Of a DNA stretch of 64,000 nt, positions 32,092-41,348 are shown in pieces. Position 1 is the first letter of the stretch. Each line of letters starts with the position of its first letter. Source of the stretch: Clostridiales bacterium (lineage in GTDB: Bacteria; Bacillota; Clostridia; Christensenellales; Pumilibacteraceae). Both the position numbers and the translations under genes were made by a program. Where the stretch lies: assembly GCA_014799665.1 (NCBI GenBank), contig JAAVHP010000009.1, positions 1 to 64,000 of the forward strand, read 5' to 3'. The notes beneath the pieces were generated by a model. It was given only the letters and a program-made list of their open reading frames with translations. It had not been told where the DNA came from and made no database searches.

Positions 32092-33207
32092 CTATAATTT
32101 CTCGACGGTTATCCCGTCTGTTATTGCCACGTCGTAGAAAGTCGGCGCGTAGCCCGTTGCCTTTTCATACTCGGCCTGTACGTTTTGCTTGAATTCTTCT
32201 ACCCTGTTTTTCTTTACCAAAGAAATCGTACAGCCGCCGAAGCCTCCGCCCATAAGCCGCGAGCCTAAACACCCGTCTTGACGTTGCGCCACTTCTACGA
32301 GCGCGTCCGGTTCAATGCCCGTCGTTTCGTAGTCGTCGCGCAAAGACGTATGAGAAGCGTTTAGTAGCTTCCCGAGCTTTTTCATATCCCCGTTTTTTAA
32401 CGCGGCAGCCGCTTCGTACACTCTTCCGCATTCGGTCACAACGTGTCGCGCGCGTTTGAATATTACGGGCGGCAGTTCTGCTTTGTATGCGTTCAGTTTG
32501 AGCAAGCTCAATTCCGCAAGACAGTTTATCCTTATATGTTTTTGCAGTATTTTTAGCGCCTCTTCGGTCTGCTCTCGGCGCTCGTTATACTTGCTTTCCA
32601 CAAGGTTATGGGGTTTATTGCAATTGGTTATAACGAGCGAACAGTCGCCGAGTTCGAGCGGTATGTATTCGCAGTTTAAGCTGTTGCAGTCAAGCAGCAT
32701 AACGCTGTTCTTTTTTCCGCACGCCGAAGCGTATTGATCCATGATCCCGCAATTGACTCCTGCGTACTCGCGTTCAGCTTGCTGTGCTTTTAACGCTATT
32801 TCCACCTTATCCAATGGCTCGCCTGCTACCGTCGCAAGCGCCGCTATGGTGCTCACTTCTATTGCTGCCGAACTCGACAGCCCGCTGCCGAACGGCACGG
32901 TGCAGTCGTATAGCATATCTACGCCGATTATCTTATGCCCCGCGCGTTGCCACATAAGCGCCGCGCCCGCTTGGTAGTTCCCGTACTTTAAGTCTTTGTA
33001 GCTGTCCAATTTGTTTATGTCGAGCGACACTTTGTCGGGAAGTGTAGTCCAGCTCAGGTTTATCTTATCCGTGCCGTTGGGCCTTACATACACCGTATTT
33101 TTAAGACTTATAGCTGCGGGCATGACCTTGCCGCCGCAATAGTCTATATGCTCACCTATTATATTTATCCGCCCTGCAGCAGACATTTTGTAGTCGTAGT
33201 CTTTCAT
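32092..33207 (-). CDS. galK: Galactokinase
   Basis: The 371-residue GHMP kinase phosphorylates alpha-galactose at C1 with ATP. Signature segments: GRINIIGEHIDYCGGKVMPA near the N-terminus, the ATP loop PFGSGLSSSAAIEVS, and the C-terminal GHMP motif LMGGGFGGCTISLV. Catalytic Asp lies in CGIMDQYAS. The ATG overlaps the galT stop by 4 nt. The first segment reads GEHIDYCGG where many family members have GEHTDYNGG, a modest substitution near the sugar pocket. Confidence 0.95.
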   Translation of the reverse strand: MKDYDYKMSAAGRINIIGEHIDYCGGKVMPAAISLKNTVYVRPNGTDKINLSWTTLPDKVSLDINKLDSYKDLKYGNYQAGAALMWQRAGHKIIGVDMLYDCTVPFGSGLSSSAAIEVSTIAALATVAGEPLDKVEIALKAQQAEREYAGVNCGIMDQYASACGKKNSVMLLDCNSLNCEYIPLELGDCSLVITNCNKPHNLVESKYNERREQTEEALKILQKHIRINCLAELSLLKLNAYKAELPPVIFKRARHVVTECGRVYEAAAALKNGDMKKLGKLLNASHTSLRDDYETTGIEPDALVEVAQRQDGCLGSRLMGGGFGGCTISLVKKNRVEEFKQNVQAEYEKATGYAPTFYDVAITDGITVEKL

Positions 33208-34553
33208 GCCGTAAACCCTGCCAGTCGCAAAAATTCCGTGAAATATCTTTGCTCTTTGAACACCGCCGTGTTTTGCAGTATTCGGTAGCAGATACTACCG
33301 AGTTCCTCTTGCATTGCGGTATGCACGTCTTTATACTTGCCGCTCTCGTACAGTGCTTTTGCTTCGTCGTACACTAGCTTGAACTGTGCATATTCGGGCG
33401 ACAGCGGTTTGTTTTGCGCTATAAGCTTTTCCACTTCGGCAAGCTCGCTTTCCAATCTTCCCGGAAGTATGAACAGCCCTTGCGCTTCAATCAGTCCTAT
33501 GCTTTCTTTCTTAATAGCATGAAACTCGGGATGCGCGTGGAACACGCCGTCGGGGTACTTTTCGCTCGTAATATTGTTGCGCAAGATAACGTTCATTTCG
33601 TAGCCGTCCGCGCTTTTTATAGCTGTCGGGCTGATCGCGTTGTGTACGCCGTTTTCGTCCTCTGCAATAATGCCAAGCGTGGGATTACTGTACTCTACCC
33701 ATGCTTGCATTATTCTGTCCGCTATGTCTACTATCTCGTTGCGGTTCTTGCTTTTTATCCGTAAAGCCGTTCCGGGCCAATCGAGAATACCTACTGTTGC
33801 GGTCGGATATTGTTTATCCTTTACTTCGGTTTTTATCTTCGCCCTGTGTAATGGCAGCACCTCTCCGCCGCCTTGGTAGTGATCGTGTGCAAGCACACTA
33901 CCGCCTATCCTCGGCAACGGAGCGTTACAGCCTATAAAATATTGGGGGAAATTGTCTATGAAGTCTATAAGGTTTTCCAGCGTTTGTCTATCTACGTGCA
34001 TGGGGGTATGCTCGCAGTTTATCGCTATACCGTGCTCGTTGAAATACCCATACGGAGAATACTGCCAAAACCATTTTTGTCCACCGAGCGTTATAGATAC
34101 AGTCCGCAAGTTACGCTTGTGCCTTGCGCCGTACCCCTCGTTCTCGCGGCAAATAACGCACTTTGCAAACCCACCGTCTACGCTGTTGCCCGCTTTCGCT
34201 TTGTTCGGATCTTTGAATTCGGGCTTGGCCTTATTGATTGTTACGGTCAAGCCGCTGCTTGTATCAAAGCGTGGGTTCTTGTCCAGCACGTCGCGCTTAA
34301 CGTACTTGTTGTTTACACAGTATCTGTAAAGCCAATCGGTAGCCGCTTTACTTCCGTTTGCTTTGTATATCTCGTCGAAGCGTTTATCTATCTTCGACGG
34401 CATTAGACTGAGTTCGCCGTAAACGGCGTCCTCGTTTTCCGCACTGTCTTCTATGTCAAGAAGAATATTGCTGACGTACATTTCGTCGCGCTCGTCGAGC
34501 TCTAAACGCTCTTTCGCGTATGCAATCAGCTTATCTATTTGTTGCACATTCAT
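33204..34553 (-). CDS. galT: UDP-glucose-hexose-1-phosphate uridylyltransferase, class II
   Basis: The 449-residue enzyme transfers UMP from UDP-glucose to galactose-1-phosphate. Its length and motifs (FDEIYKANGSKAATDWLYRY, QYSPYGYFNEHGI, CEHTPMHVDR, RIGGSVLAHDHYQGG) mark the long class II GalT of Bacillota rather than the roughly 350-residue E. coli type; the HDHYQGG segment holds the nucleotidylated His. It overlaps both neighbours by 4 nt (ATGA), part of a run of tightly coupled genes. Confidence 0.95.
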   Translation of the reverse strand: MNVQQIDKLIAYAKERLELDERDEMYVSNILLDIEDSAENEDAVYGELSLMPSKIDKRFDEIYKANGSKAATDWLYRYCVNNKYVKRDVLDKNPRFDTSSGLTVTINKAKPEFKDPNKAKAGNSVDGGFAKCVICRENEGYGARHKRNLRTVSITLGGQKWFWQYSPYGYFNEHGIAINCEHTPMHVDRQTLENLIDFIDNFPQYFIGCNAPLPRIGGSVLAHDHYQGGGEVLPLHRAKIKTEVKDKQYPTATVGILDWPGTALRIKSKNRNEIVDIADRIMQAWVEYSNPTLGIIAEDENGVHNAISPTAIKSADGYEMNVILRNNITSEKYPDGVFHAHPEFHAIKKESIGLIEAQGLFILPGRLESELAEVEKLIAQNKPLSPEYAQFKLVYDEAKALYESGKYKDVHTAMQEELGSICYRILQNTAVFKEQRYFTEFLRLAGFTA

Positions 34554-35395
34554 AGTAGGTCCTTTAACGTGTTTTTAACGTTATCCGAAAAGCGTTGTAT
34601 ATATCCCGTTACATACTCGACTATATCTATGCTTTCGTCGTATATTAACGGCGTTAGATCCATTGCGTAATTCAATGACGTATATTCGTCGCAAGAATGA
34701 CTTTGACCGAACGTTGCGTTAGCGTTCCGTCTGCCCTCTACGGCTATATCGTACCGTTTGCCGCCCGTTATTTGACTGTCGAACACGGACGACAATGCTC
34801 GAGCAAGGTTTTGGTGTTGACTGCAATCGAGCAAAACCTTTTCGTCGTCGTTCAGCCAATCTAAGTCGCGCCACACTTCGCAACCGTACACTTTTTTAGG
34901 CTTGTCTTTGTCGTTTAGCTTTCGCATTGCCTTAATTGCTTTTACGGCTGTTGCAACATGCGTTTCGTGCTTATCCGCAAGGTTATGGATATACACATGT
35001 TCGGGCTTAGTCGCTTTTAATATTTCTACGTAATCGGCTACAACTTGGTCGTTGTTCTTGTCCTTGACTTGCACAGAAGAATAGCCTAATAAAATTTGAG
35101 CCGTGTATTCGCCTACCGTCGCAGCTTTCTTTTGTTCGGTTATGCGTATCTTCTTCATGTCCTCGTCGGTGTAATTTTCATACAGTCCGTTTCTCGGACT
35201 ACCCGCGCCGTCGGTAGTTACCACGCCGCAGAAGTTTTTGTCTTTACTCCCGAAACATTCGGCTATGGGACTGAACGCCATAAACTCTATATCGTCTTGA
35301 TGTGCCGCGATACAGAGATGTGTCGTTCTCTTTAACGCTTCGTTTTGTTCCGTTCCGTCTGGGATATATACTATCGCTTTGTCGTTGAGATTCAT
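34550..35395 (-). CDS. PIG-L/LmbE-family deacetylase
   Basis: The 281-residue protein has the N-terminal zinc motif AAHQDDIEF (general form AHPDD) and a distal metal His segment (NLADKHETHVATAVKAI) of the PIG-L family, which removes acetyl groups from GlcNAc-containing or related substrates. It lies between galT and an esterase, with 4-nt overlaps on both sides and nagB one gene away. No nagA is present in the window, so a role in N-deacetylating imported GlcNAc derivatives is plausible but inferred. No signal peptide is visible. Confidence 0.88.
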   Translation of the reverse strand: MNLNDKAIVYIPDGTEQNEALKRTTHLCIAAHQDDIEFMAFSPIAECFGSKDKNFCGVVTTDGAGSPRNGLYENYTDEDMKKIRITEQKKAATVGEYTAQILLGYSSVQVKDKNNDQVVADYVEILKATKPEHVYIHNLADKHETHVATAVKAIKAMRKLNDKDKPKKVYGCEVWRDLDWLNDDEKVLLDCSQHQNLARALSSVFDSQITGGKRYDIAVEGRRNANATFGQSHSCDEYTSLNYAMDLTPLIYDESIDIVEYVTGYIQRFSDNVKNTLKDLL

Positions 35396-36228
35396 TTTAC
35401 AATCACCTTAAAGCCTTTTGCCCGCAGCCAATCTACGGATAAATCAAACCATTTACCGACTTTATATAAATTCTGTTGATGTTCTGTAAAATCGCAAACT
35501 TCGTCGTCTGCCAAACTCAAACCGTGTCCGCCGTGCTCAAAGATATGAAGTGCGAACGGAATTTTGTTTTTTCTATACGCCTGCGCAAGCATTAGACTGT
35601 TTTCCACGGGGACGCAATTATCGTTATATGTATGCCATATAAATGCAGGTACGGCGTTTTTATCTACGCGCTTATCTATAGACAGATTTTTCCGTAGCAT
35701 TTCGTCGCCGCCCGTTATTACGCTACGCGTGCCCTCGTGCGTATACTCGCCCATAGTGACTACGGGATACGACAGTATAACGGCGTCGGGAATTACGTAC
35801 GCTATGTCGTTATTTACCATGCTCGCTTCGCTTGGCTTTACCGTGGCGAGAAGCCCCGCAAGATGTCCGCCCGCCGAAAAGCCTATTGCGCAAACTTTCT
35901 TTTTGTCTATACAATACTTATCTGCATTATCTCGAATGTACATAACGGCGAGCATAGCCTCGACAAGCGGCGTCGGATACGGCGTTTGGACGCTGTAAGA
36001 TAAAACGAACGAAACGAATCCGCTGTCTATATACTTCAAAGCGACAGGTTCTCCCTCTCTGTCCGATACTATGGAATATCCTCCGCCCGGGATCACCAGT
36101 ATTGCGGGTCGTTTACGTGTTTTTATTTCCTTGCTTTCCGTTCGCGCATAGACAGTCAAATAGCCGCCGTTTGCATTGCCACGGTCTTTATCGGAATATT
36201 TATATAGGTCTATCGTTTCGATATTCAT
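35392..36228 (-). CDS. Alpha/beta hydrolase, acetyl-esterase-like
   Basis: The 278-residue serine hydrolase has an oxyanion-hole segment VIPGGGYSIVSDREGEP, nucleophile elbow GFSAGGHLAG, an acid segment (HTYNDNCVPVENS) and catalytic His in FEHGGHGLS. The pattern is that of the BD-FAE/acetylxylan-esterase-like group that removes acetyl or feruloyl groups from sugars. No signal peptide: it would act on imported oligosaccharides. It overlaps nagB and the PIG-L gene by 4 nt each. The exact ester is unknown. Confidence 0.88.
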   Translation of the reverse strand: MNIETIDLYKYSDKDRGNANGGYLTVYARTESKEIKTRKRPAILVIPGGGYSIVSDREGEPVALKYIDSGFVSFVLSYSVQTPYPTPLVEAMLAVMYIRDNADKYCIDKKKVCAIGFSAGGHLAGLLATVKPSEASMVNNDIAYVIPDAVILSYPVVTMGEYTHEGTRSVITGGDEMLRKNLSIDKRVDKNAVPAFIWHTYNDNCVPVENSLMLAQAYRKNKIPFALHIFEHGGHGLSLADDEVCDFTEHQQNLYKVGKWFDLSVDWLRAKGFKVIVK

Positions 36229-36947
36229 AACTTGCTCGCCGCCTCCTCATCCAATATTACCGTACAGTCCTTGTGGTTATACAGTATGCTCGCGGGCAAT
36301 TTTTCGCTCGGGCTGCCGTACATAAGTTTCGACACTATTTCAGCTTTATTCAGTCCGTTTGCGAGCACGATTATCTTCTTCGCCTGCATTATGCTTTTCA
36401 AGCCCATAGTGTATGCTTTTCTCGGCACTTCGGATATATCTTCGAATAACCGCGCGTTATCCTTTACAGTACTTTCGGCTAATGTGACTACATGCGTCGT
36501 ACTGTCGAACGGAGTGTTCGGCTCGTTAAACGCTATATGTCCGTTACTGCCGAGTCCAAGTAATTGTATATCTCTCGGATACTTGTTTAATATTTCATCA
36601 TAACGCTTACACTCCGCTTGTTCGTCGGTTGCTATTCCGTTCTCTATGTAGGTGTTGTTTAGGTCTATATCTATATGGTAGAACAGGTTCTTCCGCATAA
36701 AGTACGCATAGCTTTGCGGATGGTCTTTCGGCAAGCCTTTGTACTCATCGAGATTGACGGCGCGAATATGTTTATAGCTTGTCCCGTTCTCTTTATGGTC
36801 GGCCATGAGTCTATTATACAGCCCGAGCGGGGTTGTACCCGTTGCGAGGCCGAGCACGGCGTTATGCTTTTCCCGTACTGTTTCTATTATTATCCGAGCC
36901 GCTTTCTCGCTAAGTTCGTCGTAGTTTTCGGTTAAAAGTATAGTCAT
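36225..36947 (-). CDS. nagB: Glucosamine-6-phosphate deaminase
   Basis: The 240-residue protein converts glucosamine-6-phosphate to fructose-6-phosphate and ammonia. Conserved motifs: LGLATGTTPLGLYNRL (phosphate loop), NLDEYKGL (catalytic Asp region), GLGSNGHIAFNEP (His-containing active site) and YTMGLKSIMQAK. Length matches the short Gram-positive NagB that lacks the E. coli allosteric tail. It starts 8 nt after the GH1 stop. Its presence shows that amino sugars are part of the substrate handled by this locus. Confidence 0.95.
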   Translation of the reverse strand: MTILLTENYDELSEKAARIIIETVREKHNAVLGLATGTTPLGLYNRLMADHKENGTSYKHIRAVNLDEYKGLPKDHPQSYAYFMRKNLFYHIDIDLNNTYIENGIATDEQAECKRYDEILNKYPRDIQLLGLGSNGHIAFNEPNTPFDSTTHVVTLAESTVKDNARLFEDISEVPRKAYTMGLKSIMQAKKIIVLANGLNKAEIVSKLMYGSPSEKLPASILYNHKDCTVILDEEAASKL

Positions 36948-36955
36948 GCTTAACG

Positions 36956-38254
36956 TTATAAATTCTCGCCATTAGATTTAATAATATCTCGGTAAACATA
37001 TGCGGAATCTTTGAAAATACGCTCTTGTGTAGTATAATCCACATAAACAAGCCCGAAACGTTTGGCGTAGCCTTCCGTCCATTCAAAATTATCCAAAAAG
37101 CTCCAACAGGAATATCCGATAACGGGCACACCTTCGTCGGCGGCGCGTTTTAATTGTTTAATATGTGTGCGCAAATACTCCGATCTTTGTGGATCGTGAA
37201 CTTTTCCGTCCTCGTATACGAAATCGACGTTAGCCATTCCGTTTTCGGTTATCATTATAGGCAAGCCGTAACGCTTGTAAAAGAACTTCGCCGACCAATA
37301 CATGCATTCGGGAGTCATAGTCCAACCCATAGTCGTACGCGGCGCGCCCATGGGTTCGCGCTTGCCGAAATATTTGGCATTATATATATTGTAAGCATAA
37401 AAATCGAGTGGCTGATGTATAACCGATAAATCTTGCTCGGAGAGCCAATCGCATCCATTTGGCGCTTTGCCGAGCACTATAGGATCGGACCACCATGCCG
37501 TATTAAATGCACCGCCGTTTTCTTTAATATTAAAACTGTAATCGTATGCTTGTTGTTCTTCGGCAGGTGTTGACGGCATTTTAAGTTCACCTTGCGTGGG
37601 CGCATACCCGATTTTGGGCATAATCTTTGCGTTATCGCGTATAACCTTTACCGCTTTGCCATGCGCAAGCATTACATTGCGCGATATACTTTGCATTTCC
37701 CGATTGCTTACTTTTTCGAACGGCGAATGTTCGCCTGTGCCGTAACCCATAGCTATAAAGCATTGCGGTTCGTTGAAGGTTATCCAATACTCCACTTTAT
37801 CGGAAATCGCATCGACTATGGTTTTAGTATATCTCTCAAACCATTCGGTTGCAAGCGAGCTTTTCCAGCCGCCTTTTTTATACAGCCACATAGGCATATC
37901 CCAATGATACAGCGTGCACATCGGGCGTATCCCGAGCTTTTCGAGCTCTGCGACAAGCTCTACGTAGAACTTTACGCCTTGCTCGTTTACGGTAAATTCG
38001 TCCTTAGGATAAATTCGTGCAGGAGAAATGGAAAATCTATATGTATTGACGCCCAATTCTTTAAGCAGTTTAAGATCGTCGCGCCATCTGTGAAAATGGT
38101 CGCAAGCCACTTTGTTATCCTCGCCGTTACGTATATGCCCGTCTATAAACGGCACATCCCAAACGGACAGTCCTTTCCCACCATCGAGATACCCGCCGTC
38201 CTGCTGTGCGGATGCACCGCCTGCGCACCAAATAAAATCTTTTGCAAAAGCCAT
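36956..38254 (-). CDS. GH1 beta-glycosidase (beta-glucosidase/galactosidase type)
   Basis: A 432-residue protein from ATG 38254, chosen because AAGGAGA lies 7 nt upstream; a longer reading from 38305 is less likely. GH1 hallmarks: DFIWCAGGASAQQDGGYLDG near the start, acid/base Glu in TFNEPQC (near 159) and nucleophile Glu in ITENGMANVDF (near 335), plus WSFLDNFEWTEGYAKRFGLV. Cytoplasmic. GH1 specificity (glucoside, galactoside or 6-phospho form) cannot be fixed from sequence; the ABC transporter and absence of PTS genes make the non-phosphorylated form more likely. Confidence 0.93.
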   Translation of the reverse strand: MAFAKDFIWCAGGASAQQDGGYLDGGKGLSVWDVPFIDGHIRNGEDNKVACDHFHRWRDDLKLLKELGVNTYRFSISPARIYPKDEFTVNEQGVKFYVELVAELEKLGIRPMCTLYHWDMPMWLYKKGGWKSSLATEWFERYTKTIVDAISDKVEYWITFNEPQCFIAMGYGTGEHSPFEKVSNREMQSISRNVMLAHGKAVKVIRDNAKIMPKIGYAPTQGELKMPSTPAEEQQAYDYSFNIKENGGAFNTAWWSDPIVLGKAPNGCDWLSEQDLSVIHQPLDFYAYNIYNAKYFGKREPMGAPRTTMGWTMTPECMYWSAKFFYKRYGLPIMITENGMANVDFVYEDGKVHDPQRSEYLRTHIKQLKRAADEGVPVIGYSCWSFLDNFEWTEGYAKRFGLVYVDYTTQERIFKDSAYVYRDIIKSNGENL

Positions 38255-38267
38255 AATAAGTCTCCTT

Positions 38268-39104
38268 TTAAGATAATAGTAAATTGAAATATTGTTTTGC
38301 TGCAAGCAACCAATCGGTTTGAATTATATCGAAACCGAGCCCGAGAAGCTTACCCCAGCCGTATTCCCCGCCCCTTTCGAGCGAAATATCGTCGGTCATA
38401 CCCGCGCTCAAAACGGCATTTTCGTCGTAAACTATGGAGTTGCCCCACACAAGCAACTCATTATCGTGCATTGCGTCGATATAACGTCGTCCTGCTACCT
38501 CATCCGACTCGCTGTCGAACAGCGCCTCCACGCCTATGCAGTTGACAGATCCACGCAGTCTATCGGTTATACGATCGACATGCTTTACAAACGGCATAAA
38601 CATTAAATCGGGCGCATACTTTTCGATCTCACGTATTTTTTCTTCGAAAGGATCGGATTTGACTATTACTTGTTTCTCCACATGCGCGTTTCGGATCTGC
38701 TCGGTTATGCCCTTGATGTCGGTTTGAAATTTATCTACGTTTATATAGACCTTGTCTTTTAAGAATGCGAACGTTTCCGCAAGCGTCGGAATTCGGTAAT
38801 GCGTCTTGGCTTCGTCATTGTTGAGAATAGGTGTGGACGCAACATCTTCGGCTGACATTTCGGCAACGGTTTTTCCCGTTTTAAGATATGCGAATTCCAT
38901 ACCCGGATGAAATGCAAAATATTCTCCGTCCTTGCTTTTTGCAACATCTATCTCAATTATGTCCGCGCCTTGATCGATTGCAATTTTATATGCGAGTAAT
39001 GTATTGCACGGTATATTTGCACCATTCACGCCGCGGTGTGCGGCAAGGAACGGAGTTATTTGCTTTTGTCTGTTTTCAAATATACTTTTATTAAAATCAA
39101 TCAT
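38268..39104 (-). CDS. Glycerophosphodiester phosphodiesterase-family protein
   Basis: The 278-residue TIM-barrel protein begins with AAHRGVNGANIPCNTLLAYK and GADIIEIDVAKSKDGEYFAF, the GDPD signatures HRG and E-x-D-V-x2-[ST]KDG. The usual HD after the strand is HPG here, and HRG-x-N is spaced a little differently, so substrate may differ from glycerophosphodiesters. First gene of the operon, behind promoter 39138-39166, with AGGA upstream of ATG. A GDPD in a galactose operon is odd; it could cleave phosphodiester-linked sugars, as inference. Confidence 0.88.
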   Translation of the reverse strand: MIDFNKSIFENRQKQITPFLAAHRGVNGANIPCNTLLAYKIAIDQGADIIEIDVAKSKDGEYFAFHPGMEFAYLKTGKTVAEMSAEDVASTPILNNDEAKTHYRIPTLAETFAFLKDKVYINVDKFQTDIKGITEQIRNAHVEKQVIVKSDPFEEKIREIEKYAPDLMFMPFVKHVDRITDRLRGSVNCIGVEALFDSESDEVAGRRYIDAMHDNELLVWGNSIVYDENAVLSAGMTDDISLERGGEYGWGKLLGLGFDIIQTDWLLAAKQYFNLLLS

Positions 39105-39137
39105 ATTCGTCCTGCGCCCCTATTTGAGCTTATTTGT

Positions 39138-39166
39138 ATTATAACAGTCAAGATAGTGTATATCAA
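39138..39166 (-). promoter_or_regulatory. SigA promoter of the GDPD-GH1-nagB-gal operon
   Basis: Minus strand: -35 TTGATA (39166-39161), 17-nt spacer, -10 TATAAT (39143-39138). The transcription start is expected near 39131, about 27 nt before the first ATG. Confidence 0.85.
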
Positions 39167-39173
39167 TAAACAA

Positions 39174-39200
39174 TGAAAAAAGGTTAAGATAATGCAACTT
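39174..39200. promoter_or_regulatory. Shared operator candidate (gal operon copy)
   Basis: Plus strand TGAAAAAAGGT then TAAGATAATG then CAACTT. It matches the copy at 61849-61875 at 21 of 27 positions and lies exactly 7 bp upstream of the -35, as that copy does. It overlaps the last codons of the alpha-galactosidase gene. Likely AraC-regulator site; inferred. Confidence 0.6.
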
Positions 39201-41343
39201 CCAAGGTTAGCATAACGCTCTCATAATCGCCGAGCGACGTCAACGGCAAACCGATTTTCATTAAAGCCGAGCCGCTTGCCGAAATACCGAGTTCATTTAC
39301 CGAATAAACTTTATCTTCGTCCAAACCGCAAAGCTTTATTATATGTTCCGTTCGTCTGCCGCGTAAACACTCATAAACGACGAGCGCGCGCATTTTATCT
39401 TTGCTTACTCGCATAATGCAAAATTCTTTACCGTTAAACGGGGACGACAGTCTATACGTATCGCCTTTCAAAATAAGCGATTCGTTGCGTTTGTAATTTT
39501 CAATCTGTTTCTTTATCTCGCATTTATCGTCGTCCTGCAACTTTGACGGATCGAGTTCATAGCCGAATGCACCGAGCGACGCTACATTCGCGCGAGTGTA
39601 AAGCGATATAGTACGCCCCGTTTGGTGATTTGGACAAGCCGATACATGACAACTCATCGCCGACATAGGATAACATAATGACGTACCCCACTGAATTTTC
39701 GACCGCTCGTAAGCATCGGTATTATCGCTCGTCCAAATCTGCGGAAAGTAATATAACATTCCTGCGTCAAACCGTCCACCGCCACCCGCACAGCCCTCAA
39801 AAAACACATTTGGAAACGCTTTCGTCAACTTTTCAGCCAAATCGTAAACTCCGAGAATATATCTGTGAGCAAACTCTCCTTGATTGTCAAGCATGCGCGA
39901 ATAAAAATCCGACAAGCTGCGATTAAAATCCCATTTGACGTAAGATATATCATGTTCGCATAAAATTTTACTTACGGCATCAAGAACATAATCCACAACT
40001 TCCGCTCTCGTAAAATCCAAAACGAGTTGATTGCGCCACCGTGCGGGAGCCACCCCGTCTTTTCCTATCGCCCAATCGGGATGAGCGCGGTACAAATCGC
40101 TGTCCTCGCTTATTGCCTCCGGCTCGAACCACAGTCCGAATTTAAGCCCGCGCTTTTTGCAACGGTCTATAACAGTATTAAGCCCGCCTTTAAGCTTTTT
40201 GTCGTTTACACGCCAGTCACCCAAGCCCGACGTATCGTCGTTTCGCTTGCCGAACCATCCGTCGTCGAGCACGAAGGTATCTACGCCCAATTCCACCGCT
40301 TCATCTATTATTTCGAATAGTTTATCATTGTCGAAATCGAAATACGTCGCTTCCCAATTATTGATAACGACGGGACGCGGTTTATAAACATATTCGGGCG
40401 ATATTACATGTTCGCGCAAAAAATCCTCATAGTTTCGTGACAGGAATCCGAGCCCGCCGTCCGAATAACATAGCGCGACTTGCGGAGTAACGAAATTGTC
40501 GCCACAGCCAAGCTTCCATCCGAAATTCGTATCGTTTATACCGCCTTGTATTCTTACTGCTCCGTTATACCCCTTTTCGGCGGTTATCGAGAACGAGCCA
40601 CTGTAAACAAGCTGAAACCCGTAACACTTACCTTCTTCTTCGACACAGCCGTTACGTAAAAATGCCCCAAACGGATTCGATTGATGCGACGATGCCCCGC
40701 GCAAAGACTGAATTTTCATTATTCCTTGCTCGATACGCGATACGACGGGCGTACGCTCTGCCGCCCATGCTCCGCACAAACGCATAAATTTGTAATCGTC
40801 ATCGGGAAGTTCGATGCAACAAGAAAACGCCTTTTTCAGAATTACGGTATCTTTACCGATATTCTTTATTTCTGCGTTCCGTACCAAGACATCACAATCG
40901 TCGAAAGCCGTATAATTCAACACTATATGCGTATCGGAAAACTCATCCGCAAGCGTAATTCGCAAGGTTTTGCCGCCGTTACGTGCGTGCGGCATGCCCT
41001 TAATATCGGGCGCACCGTCCGTAATACAGTAGCTTTTGTATTTCAATCGACTCATTGCCGCCCCGTCTTTCCGTTCAATGATAACGCTCGGTTCTCGGTA
41101 ATCGCCGTGTGCGAAAAACCCGTATTCGGTGGGCATTGTATCGAATGCCATATCGTAATTTTTGTCGTCCGATTTAGGCTCTAATCTACCTCCGATACTA
41201 TTTATATAATAATGCACGTCGCTCACGGAAATTTTTTTACCGTAATAGGCATGTTGCAAATATCCCGCGTCATTTACATACATTGCATAAGTATAACGCT
41301 TGCCGTTGATAACGAATATATTTTTGTTTTCCGTTATGTTCAT
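39184..41343 (-). CDS. GH36 alpha-galactosidase
   Basis: A protein of about 719 residues from ATG 41343, which has AGGTGA 6 nt upstream; a GTG at 41352 would add three residues. GH36 motifs: FVLDDGWFGKRNDD, KWDFNRS (nucleophile Asp near 470), CAGGGGRFDAGMLYYFPQIW and TSDNTDAYER (acid/base Asp near 541). Length is typical for clostridial AgaN-type enzymes and no signal peptide is present, so it acts on imported alpha-galactosides, releasing galactose for GalM/GalK. It is the last gene of the upstream operon; its 3' end carries the operator of the next. Confidence 0.95.
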   Translation of the reverse strand: MNITENKNIFVINGKRYTYAMYVNDAGYLQHAYYGKKISVSDVHYYINSIGGRLEPKSDDKNYDMAFDTMPTEYGFFAHGDYREPSVIIERKDGAAMSRLKYKSYCITDGAPDIKGMPHARNGGKTLRITLADEFSDTHIVLNYTAFDDCDVLVRNAEIKNIGKDTVILKKAFSCCIELPDDDYKFMRLCGAWAAERTPVVSRIEQGIMKIQSLRGASSHQSNPFGAFLRNGCVEEEGKCYGFQLVYSGSFSITAEKGYNGAVRIQGGINDTNFGWKLGCGDNFVTPQVALCYSDGGLGFLSRNYEDFLREHVISPEYVYKPRPVVINNWEATYFDFDNDKLFEIIDEAVELGVDTFVLDDGWFGKRNDDTSGLGDWRVNDKKLKGGLNTVIDRCKKRGLKFGLWFEPEAISEDSDLYRAHPDWAIGKDGVAPARWRNQLVLDFTRAEVVDYVLDAVSKILCEHDISYVKWDFNRSLSDFYSRMLDNQGEFAHRYILGVYDLAEKLTKAFPNVFFEGCAGGGGRFDAGMLYYFPQIWTSDNTDAYERSKIQWGTSLCYPMSAMSCHVSACPNHQTGRTISLYTRANVASLGAFGYELDPSKLQDDDKCEIKKQIENYKRNESLILKGDTYRLSSPFNGKEFCIMRVSKDKMRALVVYECLRGRRTEHIIKLCGLDEDKVYSVNELGISASGSALMKIGLPLTSLGDYESVMLTLEVALS

Positions 41344-41348
41344 GAAAA

